64,000 nucleotides of DNA from Chamaecrista fasciculata (GCA_003254925.1 QANZ01022632.1:1-64000); one strand, 5' to 3'. Positions 11,396 to 22,601 are shown, counted from the stretch's first letter. Notes: generated by a model from the sequence alone, not told the origin. A program made the numbers and translations.

Positions 11396-12021
11396 TGATA
11401 TACACTCCTCGGAATGGCCTCTCGGATCTGTTATCCAAGGACATAAGGGACACCCGACGGAGAGGCAACCCAGACAGGTTCCCCCTCCCATACTCAAGCA
11501 TTTAATGCCAAGATATTGGCATTAAATGCTAGGATCCGTGAAAGCACGTGACAGGACAAGAAAGACACGCAAAAGGACTAAAACGCCCCCTGCGCGCAGA
11601 CCAAACCATGAAAAGCACTCTTGGCTATCACTGACAACCAGGAGAGAAGGTTGGAAATCCCACCGTACCCTGGCAGTGATAGCTGTCACGTCAAAAGCAG
11701 AAACCTACACCAACCCCCTTTTCCTCACACATCCCGAGTACACCCCTAACGTCTCAGAGAGAGACCTCGTACGAACATGAGACAAAAGGGAAGGAGGATA
11801 AAAGGAAAAGGGGGGGGACCTTTTCGGGGGTAACGACTCTCTCTCTCTAAAAATATTCAAACTCTCCAGCTTTCTCTCACTAACTTAAGCATCGGAGAAG
11901 AATCGCAGGGAACCCCCTGTGCATTCTCGTTTGCAGGTTCCGACGACCCCCACTGGCCGGAAGCTGCCTTCTACTGTGAACTCAAGGTTAGATTTATCCT
12001 AATCCAGCTTTGTAGTTTTCA
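11396..12021 (+). repeat. 3' LTR of the Tat element
   Basis: It is a 626-bp copy of 162-787 with a single difference seen, ends in CA at 12020-12021 and is followed by the GAATT target duplication at 12022-12026. Confidence 0.95.
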
Positions 12022-12603
12022 GAATTTAAAAGAGAGAGAGATGAATACGATTTTTTACAGGCAGAGACACACATTTCACTTCGTAAGGACCGATTCGTTG
12101 AATTGATATAAAATCGTGGACCAAATAGAAGGTTTTTAAAATTTTCATGTTATTTACATTTTGGTCCTTTTATTTCATTACACATATCAGCACAAGGAGA
12201 TTGACATTAGCAAAAGATGAGAATCTGAAACAATTAATTCCGAGAAATTTACAAAAATTTCCACTACTGACACAAACTCATACTTTTCAATTATTTAGAA
12301 GAACGACGAGTTAGCCTCAAAAGGCTAACTTACCTTCTTAGACAAAGCATCACGCCTGACCGCTTGGCACTTCATTTGCGGGAAACAAAAATGAAAAAGA
12401 GAGAAAAAATAATATGAATCTTTTATGAGACTCGCATTTTCTCTCTTCTTCATTTCTCTCTCCCACTCCAGAAGAAATGGGCATCGTACTATGGTGAAGA
12501 CCATCTCTCTACTTACAAACCATCTCTCTCCTTTAGGTACCAAAAAGGAAGTTTCAAAACGAAGCTTCCACATCAATAAAACAAGCTCTATCTCTATCTA
12601 ATT

Positions 12604-12776
12604 TGAATGATGATGAGTCCATCAAAATCCTAACATCTCCTTCGCGGTTCAAAGAAGTGTAAGATATCCATGCCGATGAGATTACAACTTTTGTATTCTC
12701 CAAATTCTCTAAAATTGTAATCTCATCACCATAGCTTCAAAAACGATGAGTGATTTGGATTCATCATCACTCAAAC
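12604..12776 (-). other. Imperfect foldback, hairpin RNA candidate
   Basis: The core arms GATGAGATTACAA (12675-12687) and TTGTAATCTCATC (12715-12727) are exact inverted complements around a loop of about 27 nt. Outer arms at about 12605-12622 and 12750-12776 also pair imperfectly. It could be a miRNA-like precursor, an H/ACA-like RNA or a small MITE; nothing here decides. Confidence 0.4.
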
Positions 12777-13489
12777 CGATGGTGATACGACTTGTGACTT
12801 GTGAGAATGCTGAGTAGGCATCACAGTATTCTTCAGCATGAGAAGATTGGGTTGGTGTCATTAAGACGGAAGAGAACAAAATAAAGAAAGTCGAATTTTC
12901 TTTTTATAGATATGGAAGTTTAATCAAACATTGGATTTCTGCCTATCAGCATGAGGAGTATCAGATTCGCAAAAGAAGAGATTCCGAGGTAAATAATTCC
13001 GAGAAATTGATAAAAATTACTCGAATCCGTTTACACTAATGAAACAAATTCATACCTTTAAATTATTTAAGGCGATGACGAGAATATTGAGAAGTGGAAA
13101 TAAAAGAAATAGGGAATAAATTGTTCGAGCATCTGAATGCAAAAACCGTATAGAAACAGAGACGGCAAATGCAAGCATATCTGCTCGAAATCTTCAGTTT
13201 CGGCAACGAAAATGGCTGAATGCGATATTCATGAACAAAGGCGCATCAATAACGCTAACCGATTGCCTTTTTTTTCTCAGTTTTCCACAAAATTGAATGA
13301 AATCGTTAACTTGATAAATCCAGAAACAGATACTAAATCAGCTAATCCAGAAATCAAATGAAATGCATGCAGTTTATTGAATATACTGAAAGAAAAAACA
13401 TAGAAATGAAAGTGGCGATTAGAGAACGAAAATAAAATATATTGCTAGCTCACCGTTTATCATAGAGGAAAATGGTAGAATCAACTAAA

Positions 13490-13600
13490 GCAGTGATGAA
13501 GAACTGGTATTTATAGTGGCTGAAAACCCTAATTAGCGATTTTGGGCTTTATTTGGGCTTGAGGGCCCATTTTCATCCATGTTTGATAGCTTCAGGCCGT
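13490..13600 (-). promoter_or_regulatory. Promoter-like block on the minus strand
   Basis: Minus-strand order is: GGGCCC and two AGCCCA (site II-type) motifs, a telo-box-like TTAGGGTTTT, then CTATAAATACC. This combination is typical of plant promoters for translation and ribosome-biogenesis genes. No coding gene follows, so it may be a captured promoter or a non-coding RNA promoter. Confidence 0.4.
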
Positions 13601-13690
13601 GAATGGCCGTCCGAAAATTTTGAAACTTCTAAGATATCTGATGCAAATTTGACACAATAACTAGCAGGGGAAAACATATTATTTTTTTAA

Positions 13691-13916
13691 GGCCAAAGTC
13701 CTATTTTGGTCCCCCAGTTATGCTTCTTGTTCCAAATAGGTCCCCCAGTTATTCTTTGTTCCATATTGGTCCCCCAGTTATGCAAAACTTGAAAAAGTTG
13801 GTCCCTCTAACGTTTTTCATCCAAAAACTCTGTTAAAAGTGACGTGGCACATTTTTTCTCTCTCTTTGTTGGCATAAAATCTGATGTGCAAGAGAGAGAT
13901 CCAACTCAGCATTATT
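13691..13916 (+). repeat. Left terminal inverted repeat of the MULE
   Basis: It is the near reverse complement of 22602-22826. Its outer part holds three copies of a roughly 30-bp phrase containing GGTCCCCCAGTTAT, followed by AACGTTTTTCATCC and a GACGTGGCA motif. Confidence 0.9.
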
Positions 13917-14352
13917 AACCTAAACACAGTGTTTTGCCCCCATATACATTCCCACATTCATAGCGCCAAATTCATTTTGTCTCTTCATATTCAACGACAC
14001 ATATTCTCCTTCTCCCTCATCGAAGACCCATTTCAACGCGAAGCCATAATCGCCGCCGTCTGGAAGTCCGTCGCCGCCGTCTGAAGGTCCGTCGCCGTCG
14101 TACGCCGTCGTCGCTGGGTTCGTTTGCTAGGTTCGGTCGCTAGGTTCGGTTCGTTCGCTAGGTTCTTCGCGATTTCAGAGGTATGTAGTGGGTTTTTTTT
14201 TGGGTTTATTTTTTTGGCGATTATCGTTTGGTTTTGCTGTTAGATTGCTTCTTCATCAATTTTCTGCAAGTTTCGTGGGTTGTAAATTGTTTCTAGGCAG
14301 ATTTTGGTTTGGTGCGTTTAGGGCAAATGAAGGAGTAAAAGGGGTTTGTTGA

Positions 14353-14760
14353 AAATGGAGTCTTTTGCTGAAATGTCACTTAATGGGGTATTTAATCTTG
14401 TTTTTTTCAACATATAGATGTTAAATAATGTTTTGTTGAGGTTATTTTGATAATGTACGTGAAAGATTGATATTGATTCATGTTGTGTGTTTTGTGTGGG
14501 AAGATTGAAAACAAAGGGTGGTTTTAATCAAACAAAAGGAGTATGTTTACTGATTCTTTTGCTGAAATGAAACTTAATGGTGTGTTTAATCTTGTTTTTT
14601 TCAAGAGATATATGTTAAATGATGTTTTCTTGAGGTGATATGAATAATGTTCTGCAAAGATTGGTTTTGTGTGGGTTGTATGGGATGTTTGAAAACAGAG
14701 GGTGATTTTTTCAAACAAGAGGAGTATGTTTAATGGTTTTTTCAAGAGATATATGGTAAA
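14353..14760 (+). repeat. Diverged 194-bp direct repeats in the MULE leader intron
   Basis: CTTTTGCTGAAATG...CTTAATGG...GTTTTTTTCAA recurs about 194 bp apart (about 14362 and 14556), with a third partial copy from about 14691. It lies inside the predicted 5'-UTR intron 14181-15157. Confidence 0.6.
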
Positions 14761-14808
14761 AGGGTTGGTAAGTTGAAGTTGAGAAGTTGTCCTTTGTCCT
14801 AAAAGAAG

Positions 14809-15018
14809 TCATCTTAATTTATGGTTTGAATGATTGTTGGAGTGGTCTTCCTCATCCTCAAACCCAAACCCTCCCATGAATTTCCCATATTTGCCTCTCT
14901 GCCTCTTATTATTGCCATACAATCCTAAAGACGAGCTTCCACTTCCACTTCCACTCCCACTTGCTCCCCTGTTTTTCTCTTCATATTGTGATGACTCTAA
15001 CTCATAACTAGACTTCAT
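14809..15018 (-). CDS. Small antisense ORF inside the MULE (69 aa, unknown)
   Basis: I do not recognise this product. The ORF starts MKSSYELESSQYEEKNRG, has a Gly-Ser repeat, a basic NNKRQRGKYGK patch and an acidic FEDEEDH tail. A purine-rich leader precedes the ATG. It sits antisense in the transposase leader intron. MULEs often capture host exons, so it may be a gene fragment; it could also be chance. Confidence 0.35.
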   Translation of the reverse strand: MKSSYELESSQYEEKNRGASGSGSGSGSSSLGLYGNNKRQRGKYGKFMGGFGFEDEEDHSNNHSNHKLR

Positions 15019-16265
15019 TCTTTTCTTTTTTTCTCTTTCTTAAAATTTCTAGCTGGGTGTATATATGTAAAGATTCAGATTTGAGATCTCAAAAAAAAAA
15101 AAGGAGAGGGGTGTATGTGAAAATACGTAACGTATTTATATGATTTGTTCAATGCAGATTAAATGGCCAATTTATTCACTGTGGTAATCCATCACGGTGG
15201 TCACTTTGAGAACAATGGAGGAGGGACCGAATATGTTGGTGGTGAGACAACACATTGGGACAATTGTGATTATGAGAAGTGGTCTACATTTGAGATATGG
15301 GATATGTTGGCCAAGATGGGTTATAAGAAGAAAAATTATGATATTTTGTATTCTGACCCTAGAAAAAGTTTGGATGATTGATTGAATCCTATTATTGATG
15401 ATAAGCAATCTATACCAATGGCTCGGGTTGGTGTGAAAGTTAGTGAAGTCTACTTGTATGTGTTGCATGCAGTAGAAAAGTTCAACGAAGTTCTACTATT
15501 GCCATGGATAGAAGAGGTCGTAAATGAAGGAGGAGGAATAGATAATGGAGGGAGTTGAGAATGATGGGAATGAGGGAAATGGAGGCAATGAAGGGGTGGG
15601 GAGAGTAGAGAATGAATGGGTGAGGGGAGTAGAGAATAATGGGAATGATGAGAATGATGGGAGGGTAGAGAATGAAGGGGTGGGGGGAGTAGAGAATGAT
15701 GGAAATGGAGGGAGTGAAGGAGATGGAGATTAAGAGTCATCTGAAGATAGCGTTGTTGATATTAGATTTGGTGGTGTAGATGATGAACCATTGGGTGACG
15801 AATTTTTTGGTGAAGAAGTTGAGCAAAGAGAGCAACAGGGTAACAATGATGAGGGTGACAGTGATGAGGTGGAGAATGATGAGGGTGATCAGTCCCTAAA
15901 CAATGCTCAAAGGGGGCTTTCAGTTGATGAGGAATATGTGTCAGACTCTATGGAAGGTACCCAAGATTCAGAGGGTGATGGAGGAAGACCAAAATACCCA
16001 AGATTCAAGCTCTTGAAGGACATGGCTGATTATAAATGGGAGGTTGGCACAATATTTGGCAGCAAAGTAGAGTTTCAAAATGCTGACAAGACATATGCCA
16101 TACATGTGGGTAGAGCATTAAAATTTAAAAAGAACGACAAAACAAGGTGTAGGATTGTGTGCAATGGTTTCAAGAATGACAAGATTGGTGACAAGCATGG
16201 TGCCAAGAAAGTGAAGAAGTGTGATTGGGCAATACTTGCATCAAATAGAGGTACAGGCAACACTT

Positions 16266-18381
16266 TGATGGAGATTGTGCCCTAGGGCCAATCATTTTAT
16301 GTGTATGTTTTGAACATATTGATTAATTTATAGATGATAAATTATGTTGTTATCATATTATTAGCATGTTTACTATGATAGCGTCCTTGATTAATTATGT
16401 GATAATTAATCTAAAACTGTCCCTGGTCGATTGTTCTCGTGGGAGCGAGAATGAACCAAGACCAGCATAACCTCGGTGTATAGAGATACATGCACTAGAT
16501 GCTTTAAGAGAGTCATGGTGCAATGAGTAAGGGGTTACAAGTTGCTGGACCAACCCAGAGAGTCCTGCATGGGTTTAGTCATGAGCTAGCCTCTCTTGTA
16601 CACCTGTCACGATGCCCTTAGACCTGAGGTCTTGACTATTCCGGCGTTGTAGATGTCAAACTTTGGCCTAGTCCAACGTTGCCCGTAGCAGGGTAGCCAT
16701 ACAGGCTAGGTACGGGTTTGGTTGTTTATCGTGCTGAGGAATGTGGTTGAACAAGATGGAATTTTGTCCCTCATTAAGTTGAGAGATATTTAATTGGGCC
16801 CCTCGATGAGTCTGTCCAAGGAATGTGTGGCCACACAGGAAAATGGGACTAACTCAAGGAATCGAGAAAGTTATGGTTTGGATTAAGGATGACTTTCCCG
16901 TGCCTTATCCATGACCAAAATATCGTGTGACAATCGGGATCAAGACAAGAATGTACTAAGGTTAAATCGTTTAGCGTTAAAGCGATAAACTCACGTGTTT
17001 TGGGTAGTCGTGATGGCTTGCTAGAGTCCGCTCTCGACTTATGAGTCATAGGGATGACTTGCTGCCAACTTCACGTGAGGCCTGTTGGGTCACACACGAG
17101 CAGGATCAAGATGCCGTAATGGGACAAGAATTAGGGTTAATTCGTGAATCACTTTGGTGACACAATTCAAGACATAGTTGAATGTCGTAGGACATGAAAT
17201 CTCGTCTTAAATAAATATCTACGTTTGTAATATTTAAATTTGTTGGACAAGTTTAAATATATTAATTGTTAAATAGTTAATTGGATTAATCTATTTACAA
17301 TTATATTCTTGTTTATAATATTAGGGAATAATAAATTAGATAAGCTTCCTAAAAGTTAGGAGATTATTGATTTATTAAATTCACTAATATTGGGATAATA
17401 AGATTGAGGGTGATGCCTCATATGGGTTGATTTTAATTAATGAAAATGTTTCGTTAATTAGAGTCATGACTTGAATTTGAATTTGAATTCAAGATTCAAA
17501 TTTTGAATTAAAGATATTAGGGTAATATCTTAATTCAATATTGTTGGAAATTAATAAGTTGGTTATAACTTCCTAAGAGTTAGGATTGTTATTTTGATTT
17601 ATTAAATTCCTTCAAATCAAGGAGGGAGATGGCGCATTCTTGTGGGGTCCATGGCCAAGATTTGATCTTGCATTTTGAATCTCAAGATTGCATTTTGAAT
17701 TCAAATTAAGATATTAAGGTAATATTTTAATTAAGAATTCAAGACCTAAAATTATAATATTATTGTAATCTTATAATTTTATAATTTGATAATCCACTAA
17801 TTTAGGCATTCCCTAATTATAATTATCAAACTCCCCAAACTCTATAAATAGAGGGGGCCAAGTCGAATTTGCACACTAGTTCACACAAGAGGAAAGTTCG
17901 ACCTACACCTTTGTGAGACAAAGGAAATCGGCGAACCCTAGTTTTAAAGAGAGAAAGTCGACTTTCTCAAGGAGAGAGAGGAAGTTCGACTTGCACCCTA
18001 ACTTTAGGGTTTTTGTGTGAGACCAAGAAGGTGGTTCTTGGTTTAGGCGCCAACTTTAGTCTTGAAGTTCAAGAACAATTCTTGAATTTCAAGAACCGTA
18101 GATAGAGTTCCTGTATTCACTTGGGAAGAAGTGAAGGAGGCTAGCACATGGGCATCTGCCAAACTGCTCGTGTGGATCGCTGGTTGAGGAAGGACACTCG
18201 GAGTGGACTTCTCTGAATCACAAAGTTCAAAAGCTACCGATTGTTTATGGTAAATCACTTTTCGTTTCCTAGTATAAACTCATATAGCGGATCCTAGCAG
18301 GAAATCACGAGCTGCGTTATTTAAAGTTTATTTTTATTTTTTTATCGCTTTCGCTGCGCGCCGCTCTGTGATTCTCCAACA
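16266..18381 (+). mobile_element. Solo LTR (2116 bp) inside the transposase gene
   Basis: It starts TGATGGAGATTG and ends TTCTCCAACA, so the ends are TG/CA and roughly inverted. The 5-bp target duplication CACTT is at 16261-16265 and 18382-18386. TATAAATA at 17843-17850 divides a long U3 from R-U5. No internal domain, primer site or second LTR is seen, so it is best read as a recombined solo LTR. The GC-rich 3' end (CGCTTTCGCTGCGCGCCG) resembles Copia LTR ends; family is unproven. Removing it with one CACTT copy restores the transposase frame. Confidence 0.85.
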
Positions 18382-19926
18382 CACTTGGCAACTGAAGTCT
18401 TGCATTAATAAGCATACTTGCCCCCGATCACTTGATGTGCGAATCATGAGTGCTGATTGGTTGGCAACGAAGATTGAGAAAAAAGTGAGGAGCCACCCCA
18501 ATATCAAATTATCAACCCTTCAAAATTGGTTCAAGGAAAAGTGGAATGTAAGCTTAATGAAGACAAAGGCTCATAGGGCTAAGCAACTAGCACTAGACGT
18601 GATAAATGGGGCAAATGTTGCACAGTTCGAGAGGATTAATGATTTCTGCAAAGAATTATGGACAAGTAACAAAGGGTCCACTGTGATATTAAAAACAACT
18701 AGACCCCCAGATGCAGATTTAGAGAATCCAAGTGATCAAAGAAAACCCAAGTTTCAAAGAATGTATGTTTGCTTAGATGCTTGCAAGAAGAGCTTCTTAA
18801 GCTGCCGTAAGATAATTGGATTAGATGGTTGTTTTTTGAAGGCTGGGTATGGATGTCAACTTCTTGCAGCTGTAGGCAGGGATCCCAACGATCAAATGTT
18901 GCCACTAGCATTTGCCGTTGTGGAAATTGATAACAAAGAGACCTGGACATGGTTTCTTCAAATTCTCATTGATGATTTAGACCTCAAATCACTGACAGGT
19001 GTCTGCGTTATGTCAGACCAGCAGAAGGTAAAAATTTTATATGTTTTGTTTTGCATTTTAGAAATGTGGACTGTTTAGGATCATTATCTGATTATCTCTG
19101 CATATAAAGATATGGACAGCAGATTGACATGTATGTTTTTCGTGTATATACTGGACTTACAGAGTGTTTCTGTCAAAATTATTTTTAGTTCATGTTTGGG
19201 GCTGTGTTAATTACCTTCTTTTGTTTAAACTAGTCAATTTGATTGTACAGTGTTCTCACAGTTGCTTTGTTTTGGAATTGCTTTAAAGCATAAATCCTCT
19301 TTAAACATAAATGTTTATATGACATTACATATTTCTGTTTTGGTCTTGATAGGGGTTATTGCCGACTGTAGCTGAGCTCCTTCCAAAGGTTGAGCAAAGA
19401 TTTTGTGTCCGGCATTTGTATAGCAACTTTAGAAAGAAATTCTCGGGCCAAAGGTTGAAGGAGCTCATGTGGAGTGCTGCAAATGCCACATACCCTGCTG
19501 AATGGGAGAGAATAATGAGAGAGATACAAGTAGAAGATGATGAGGCATATAAGCACCTCCTGCAAAATTGTTCCCAAATTTTGGAGCAAGTCAAGGTTCT
19601 CCACAGACACGAAGTGTGACACCTTGCTCAACAACATGTCGGAGAGCTTCAATAGTGTGATTTTGGAGCAAAGAGAGAAGCCCATCCAGACTATGGTCGA
19701 TGACATACGGACTTACTTCATGGACAGATGGGCCAAGAATAGAGAACATGTTAAATCTTTCCATGAATCAGTGCTGCCAAGGATTAAAGCTCGTTTAGAA
19801 AAGGAGCAACTACACATAGGGAAATGGATGGCTAAGTGGACCGGGGAAGAGATATTTGAAGTTAGGAGTATGACCCCAAATGGACCTAGATTCGTGGTGG
19901 ACTTGAAGAAAGAAGAATGCAATTGT

Positions 19927-20052
19927 AGGAAATGGATGCTTACCGGCATTCCATGTGTCCACGTCATTGCTGCTATACACGACATGCAAAGGAAATGGAT
20001 GCTTACCGGCATTCCATGTGTCCACGTCATTGATGATGTGTTGCCACCCGAT
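19927..20052 (+). repeat. 63-bp in-frame tandem duplication in the SWIM region
   Basis: AGGAAATGGATGCTTACCGG begins at 19927 and again at 19990. The duplication repeats 21 codons of the zinc-binding SWIM motif including its Cys-x-His pair, where other MULE transposases carry a longer linker. Confidence 0.85.
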
Positions 20053-21039
20053 TATAGACGTCGAATTGGACGTCCTAAGAAGAAGAGGAGCAAAGATCAA
20101 TCCGAGAAAGAGGATGGTTCTAAAAAGAAGAAAGCAAAAAAGGGAGCAAAGGAGAAAGTGATCATAACCAAGAGGGGTATGACTAAGAAATGTACCAAGT
20201 GTGGACAGAGTGGCCACAACAAAAGAAAGTGTGGAGAGTCTTCTTCAGCAGCTCCACCTCCTGCCACTTAGTCAGGTGTTGGAGCGTCTTCTTCAACTGC
20301 TCCACTTCCTGCCACTCAGTCAGGTCCCACTAGTCAACCATCTTCTAGAAGGATCAAGACTAGTGCAAGAAAAACGATATTCATGAAGAGGGTATGTTGT
20401 TTTATTTCATTCCCTTTTCTTTAGTGATAATTCCTTGTTTTACTTCATTATTTCCTTCATCAATAATTAATTAAAAGTGTTTTCATTACAGTCGAAGACT
20501 TCATCTGCAGCAGCTCCAACAACTTCATCTCCAACAACTCCAGCCACTTCATCTGCAGCAACTCCACCGGGGTTGTCCAGGCCTTTTAGGGCAAAAACAA
20601 CACCAAGAAAGAGAACACATCAATAGGTTTCTGCATCAGTGGGAGTTGGCAATGTTTCAGCAGTAGTAGTTCTTTCTTTTTTTGTATACACTTAGGATTA
20701 AAAGTTGTATATGGCCTCTCTTTTGATGTTGCCTTTTTGGATTAAATGTATATGGCTTCTCTTTTGATATAGTCTTTTTGGATTAAATGTATATGGCCTC
20801 TCTTTCTTTTGATATTACATAGGCCAAGTTGCTTCTATATGGCCTCTCTTTTAACAAGAATGCTTGAAATTAATTATAATGTTGGATTAGATGTATTGTC
20901 ATATTGGCTATTGGCTGTTATTGATCATGTTTGATATTGCCTTTTAGCTTGAAATGTATTCTCATACAGGTGCTGTCAGATTATATAAGTGGATATTGAA
21001 TTTTTAGGGTCCATATACTATTCCAAGCGTATAAAAAAC

Positions 21040-21245
21040 GTTCCAGATAGGTCCCCCTATTTTCCAAAACGTTCCAGATAGGTCCTCCTGTTTTCCAAAA
21101 TGTTCCATATTGGTCCCCCAGTTTTCCAAATTGTTCCATATTGGTCCCTCAGTTTTCCAAATCGTTCCATAATCGTCCCTCAATTTTCCAAATCGTGCTA
21201 CATTGGTCCTCCTTTTTTTCCAACGTTCTGTATTGTATTGGTCCT
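21040..21245 (+). repeat. 31-bp minisatellite, about 6.5 copies
   Basis: The unit is GTTCCATATTGGTCCCCCAG followed by TTTTCCAAATT with variation. It resembles the phrase repeated in the MULE's own terminal inverted repeats. Confidence 0.85.
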
Positions 21246-21329
21246 TTAAAATGAACAATGTATTGAACTGAGACATGTGTTTAGAGCATTAGCATCAGTT
21301 CCTAATTATTGTTAACTTATATAATTTCA

Positions 21330-21500
21330 GAGAGACCCTTGAGCATCAATTTTGTGGTTCAAAGTTAACCATTTTAGAGAGACCCTTGACATCAATTTTG
21401 TGGTTCAAAGTTAACCATTTCAGAGAGACCCTTGACATCAATTTTGTGGTTCAAAGTTAACCATTTTAGAGAGATCCTTGAGCATCAATTTTGTGGATCT
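21330..21500 (+). repeat. 46-48-bp tandem repeat, about 3.5 copies
   Basis: The unit GAGAGACCCTTGACATCAAT plus TTTGTGGTTCAAAGTTAACC recurs with a 46-48-bp period downstream of the transposase. Confidence 0.85.
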
Positions 21501-22601
21501 CAATTCTGATTTCTTACACATACATATATGTGTATGCAAAAAGGAAGTGGGATGTTGGGTACACAACTCATAGACACATTAACTCAAGTGAGATCAATAA
21601 CATATTACTCAATTATCATAACCCAACAAAGAGTAAGACTAATCACACCAACATTCAACATAATTAAGTAGCATCATTACATTAAGTACCAACATTACAA
21701 AATGAAATTACATTACATTAAGCAGCAACCTCACACATTCACTCCAATTCCCTACCTCACATTCTCTCAAATTACCCCACATTAAGCAACATTAGATAAT
21801 GCAAAATAGTAAGCACACACCACACACCACACAACTAAGCTCACACCCCATAACTAAGCTCAAACCCACACCCCTATTCATTCAGCCATAAAAACAGTAT
21901 AAAGCCACAAGCTGCCAAGAGGATGACATTGGCAACAACAAGTCCACCATTAAACCTACAGAGTCTTGCGTATAGTTGCATTTGCAGTGGCCACCTTCAT
22001 TCTCAGCCTTCCCATGACAATGTCCCTTCCATCATCCATCCAGTCAAAGAATTCGTAGTGATTTTCATCCTAAAAGAAAGCATATCAGATTTAAGAGATT
22101 CAACACCCATTTACAAATTTCCTCAAAATGCAACTAACAATTTCTTACCTTGAAATTTCTGCACCTTCAGAATCGTCTACCAGGGTCATCATCTGTCTTA
22201 GAGGTTAATATTATAGCTCTCTCACCACAGTAGCACAGTGGGCCTCTCCTCATGGTAGATGAATCAGATTGCGACGACGTCGACATTTGCACAGCTCAGA
22301 TTAGCGAAATGCAACTAGAGATAGTGGAAATTTTGCACGCACAATGACGAAGAGAGACGAAGCGACAAGAAGAGCGAGGAACGAAGCTCAGATCTTGCGA
22401 ACACTAACTCTCTCGCCAAGAACAAGGAGGAACGAAGCTCACTCTCACGAACTCTAAATCTCTCGGCAAGAACAGGGATAAATAAGGGAGGAATGAAGGT
22501 AGCTTTCACAAAGGAACCCTAAATCGCACAATGGAGGGAAATTGAAGCTAACTTCAACAGATGAAGCTCAATTTAATGAATTTAGGGCCCATATGTTATT
22601 T

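Larger units (their letters stand above)
162..12021 (+). mobile_element. Complete Ty3/gypsy LTR retrotransposon, Tat lineage
   Basis: Two direct 626-bp LTRs, each starting TG and ending CA, bound the element. The 5-bp target duplication GAATT is present at 157-161 and 12022-12026. The order is LTR, primer-binding site, gag-protease-RT-RNase H-second RNase H-integrase, an antisense gene, 75-bp tandem repeats and LTR. The second RNase H after the ancestral one and the absence of a chromodomain point to the Tat lineage, in which antisense extra ORFs are known. I found one LTR difference (A at about 234 against G at about 11468), so insertion was recent. All coding regions are open once two introns are removed, so the copy could be autonomous. 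Subfamily assignment is an inference. Confidence 0.93.
12022..13690. other. Non-coding stretch between two elements
   Basis: No credible protein-coding gene is seen. It holds a diverged direct repeat (about 12183-12310 against 12947-13085), a foldback at 12604-12776 and a promoter-like block near 13500-13600, both listed separately. A possible minus-strand spliced leader (donor near 13453, GTGAGC; acceptor TTTCAG near 13386) follows that block but leads to no ORF. Confidence 0.5.
15163..20626 (+). pseudogene. MULE transposase, disrupted
   Basis: The MuDR-type domain order is recognisable: a PB1-like N-terminus from 15163, an acidic repetitive linker, the MuDR DNA-binding domain (about 15990-16264 and 18382-18700), the MULE catalytic domain (FQRMYVCLDACKKSF, LDGCFLKAGYGCQLLAAVGRD; 18700-19027), an intron 19028-19352, more catalytic domain, a SWIM finger (CNCRKWMLTGIPCVHV, about 19918), a CCHC knuckle (CTKCGQSGHNKRKC, about 20192), and a Ser/Pro/Ala tail with an intron at 20392-20491. 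Lesions are a TGA at 15379, a frame change before 15545, a TAA at 15731, the solo LTR at 16266, a one-base frameshift near 19580, a 63-bp duplication at 19927 and a TAG at 20269. The stop at 20624 is probably the original one. Confidence 0.85.

Noticed and set aside
10930..11505. 191-codon plus-strand ORF running into the 3' LTR
   Set aside because: It is an artefact of the 75-bp repeats, whose length is a multiple of three; the minus strand shows the same effect.
12300..13500. C/D snoRNA cluster suggested by TGATGA motifs and a telo-box promoter
   Set aside because: No TGATGA motif is followed at proper distance by a CTGA box with terminal pairing on the same strand.
15545..15733. Independent 62-codon Gly/Glu/Asn-rich protein
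   Set aside because: It is the repetitive acidic linker of the disrupted MULE transposase, in the same frame as the downstream exon.
21040..21245. 31-bp array considered as a CRISPR
   Set aside because: The units are contiguous with no unique spacers, diverge gradually and sit in a plant transposon.
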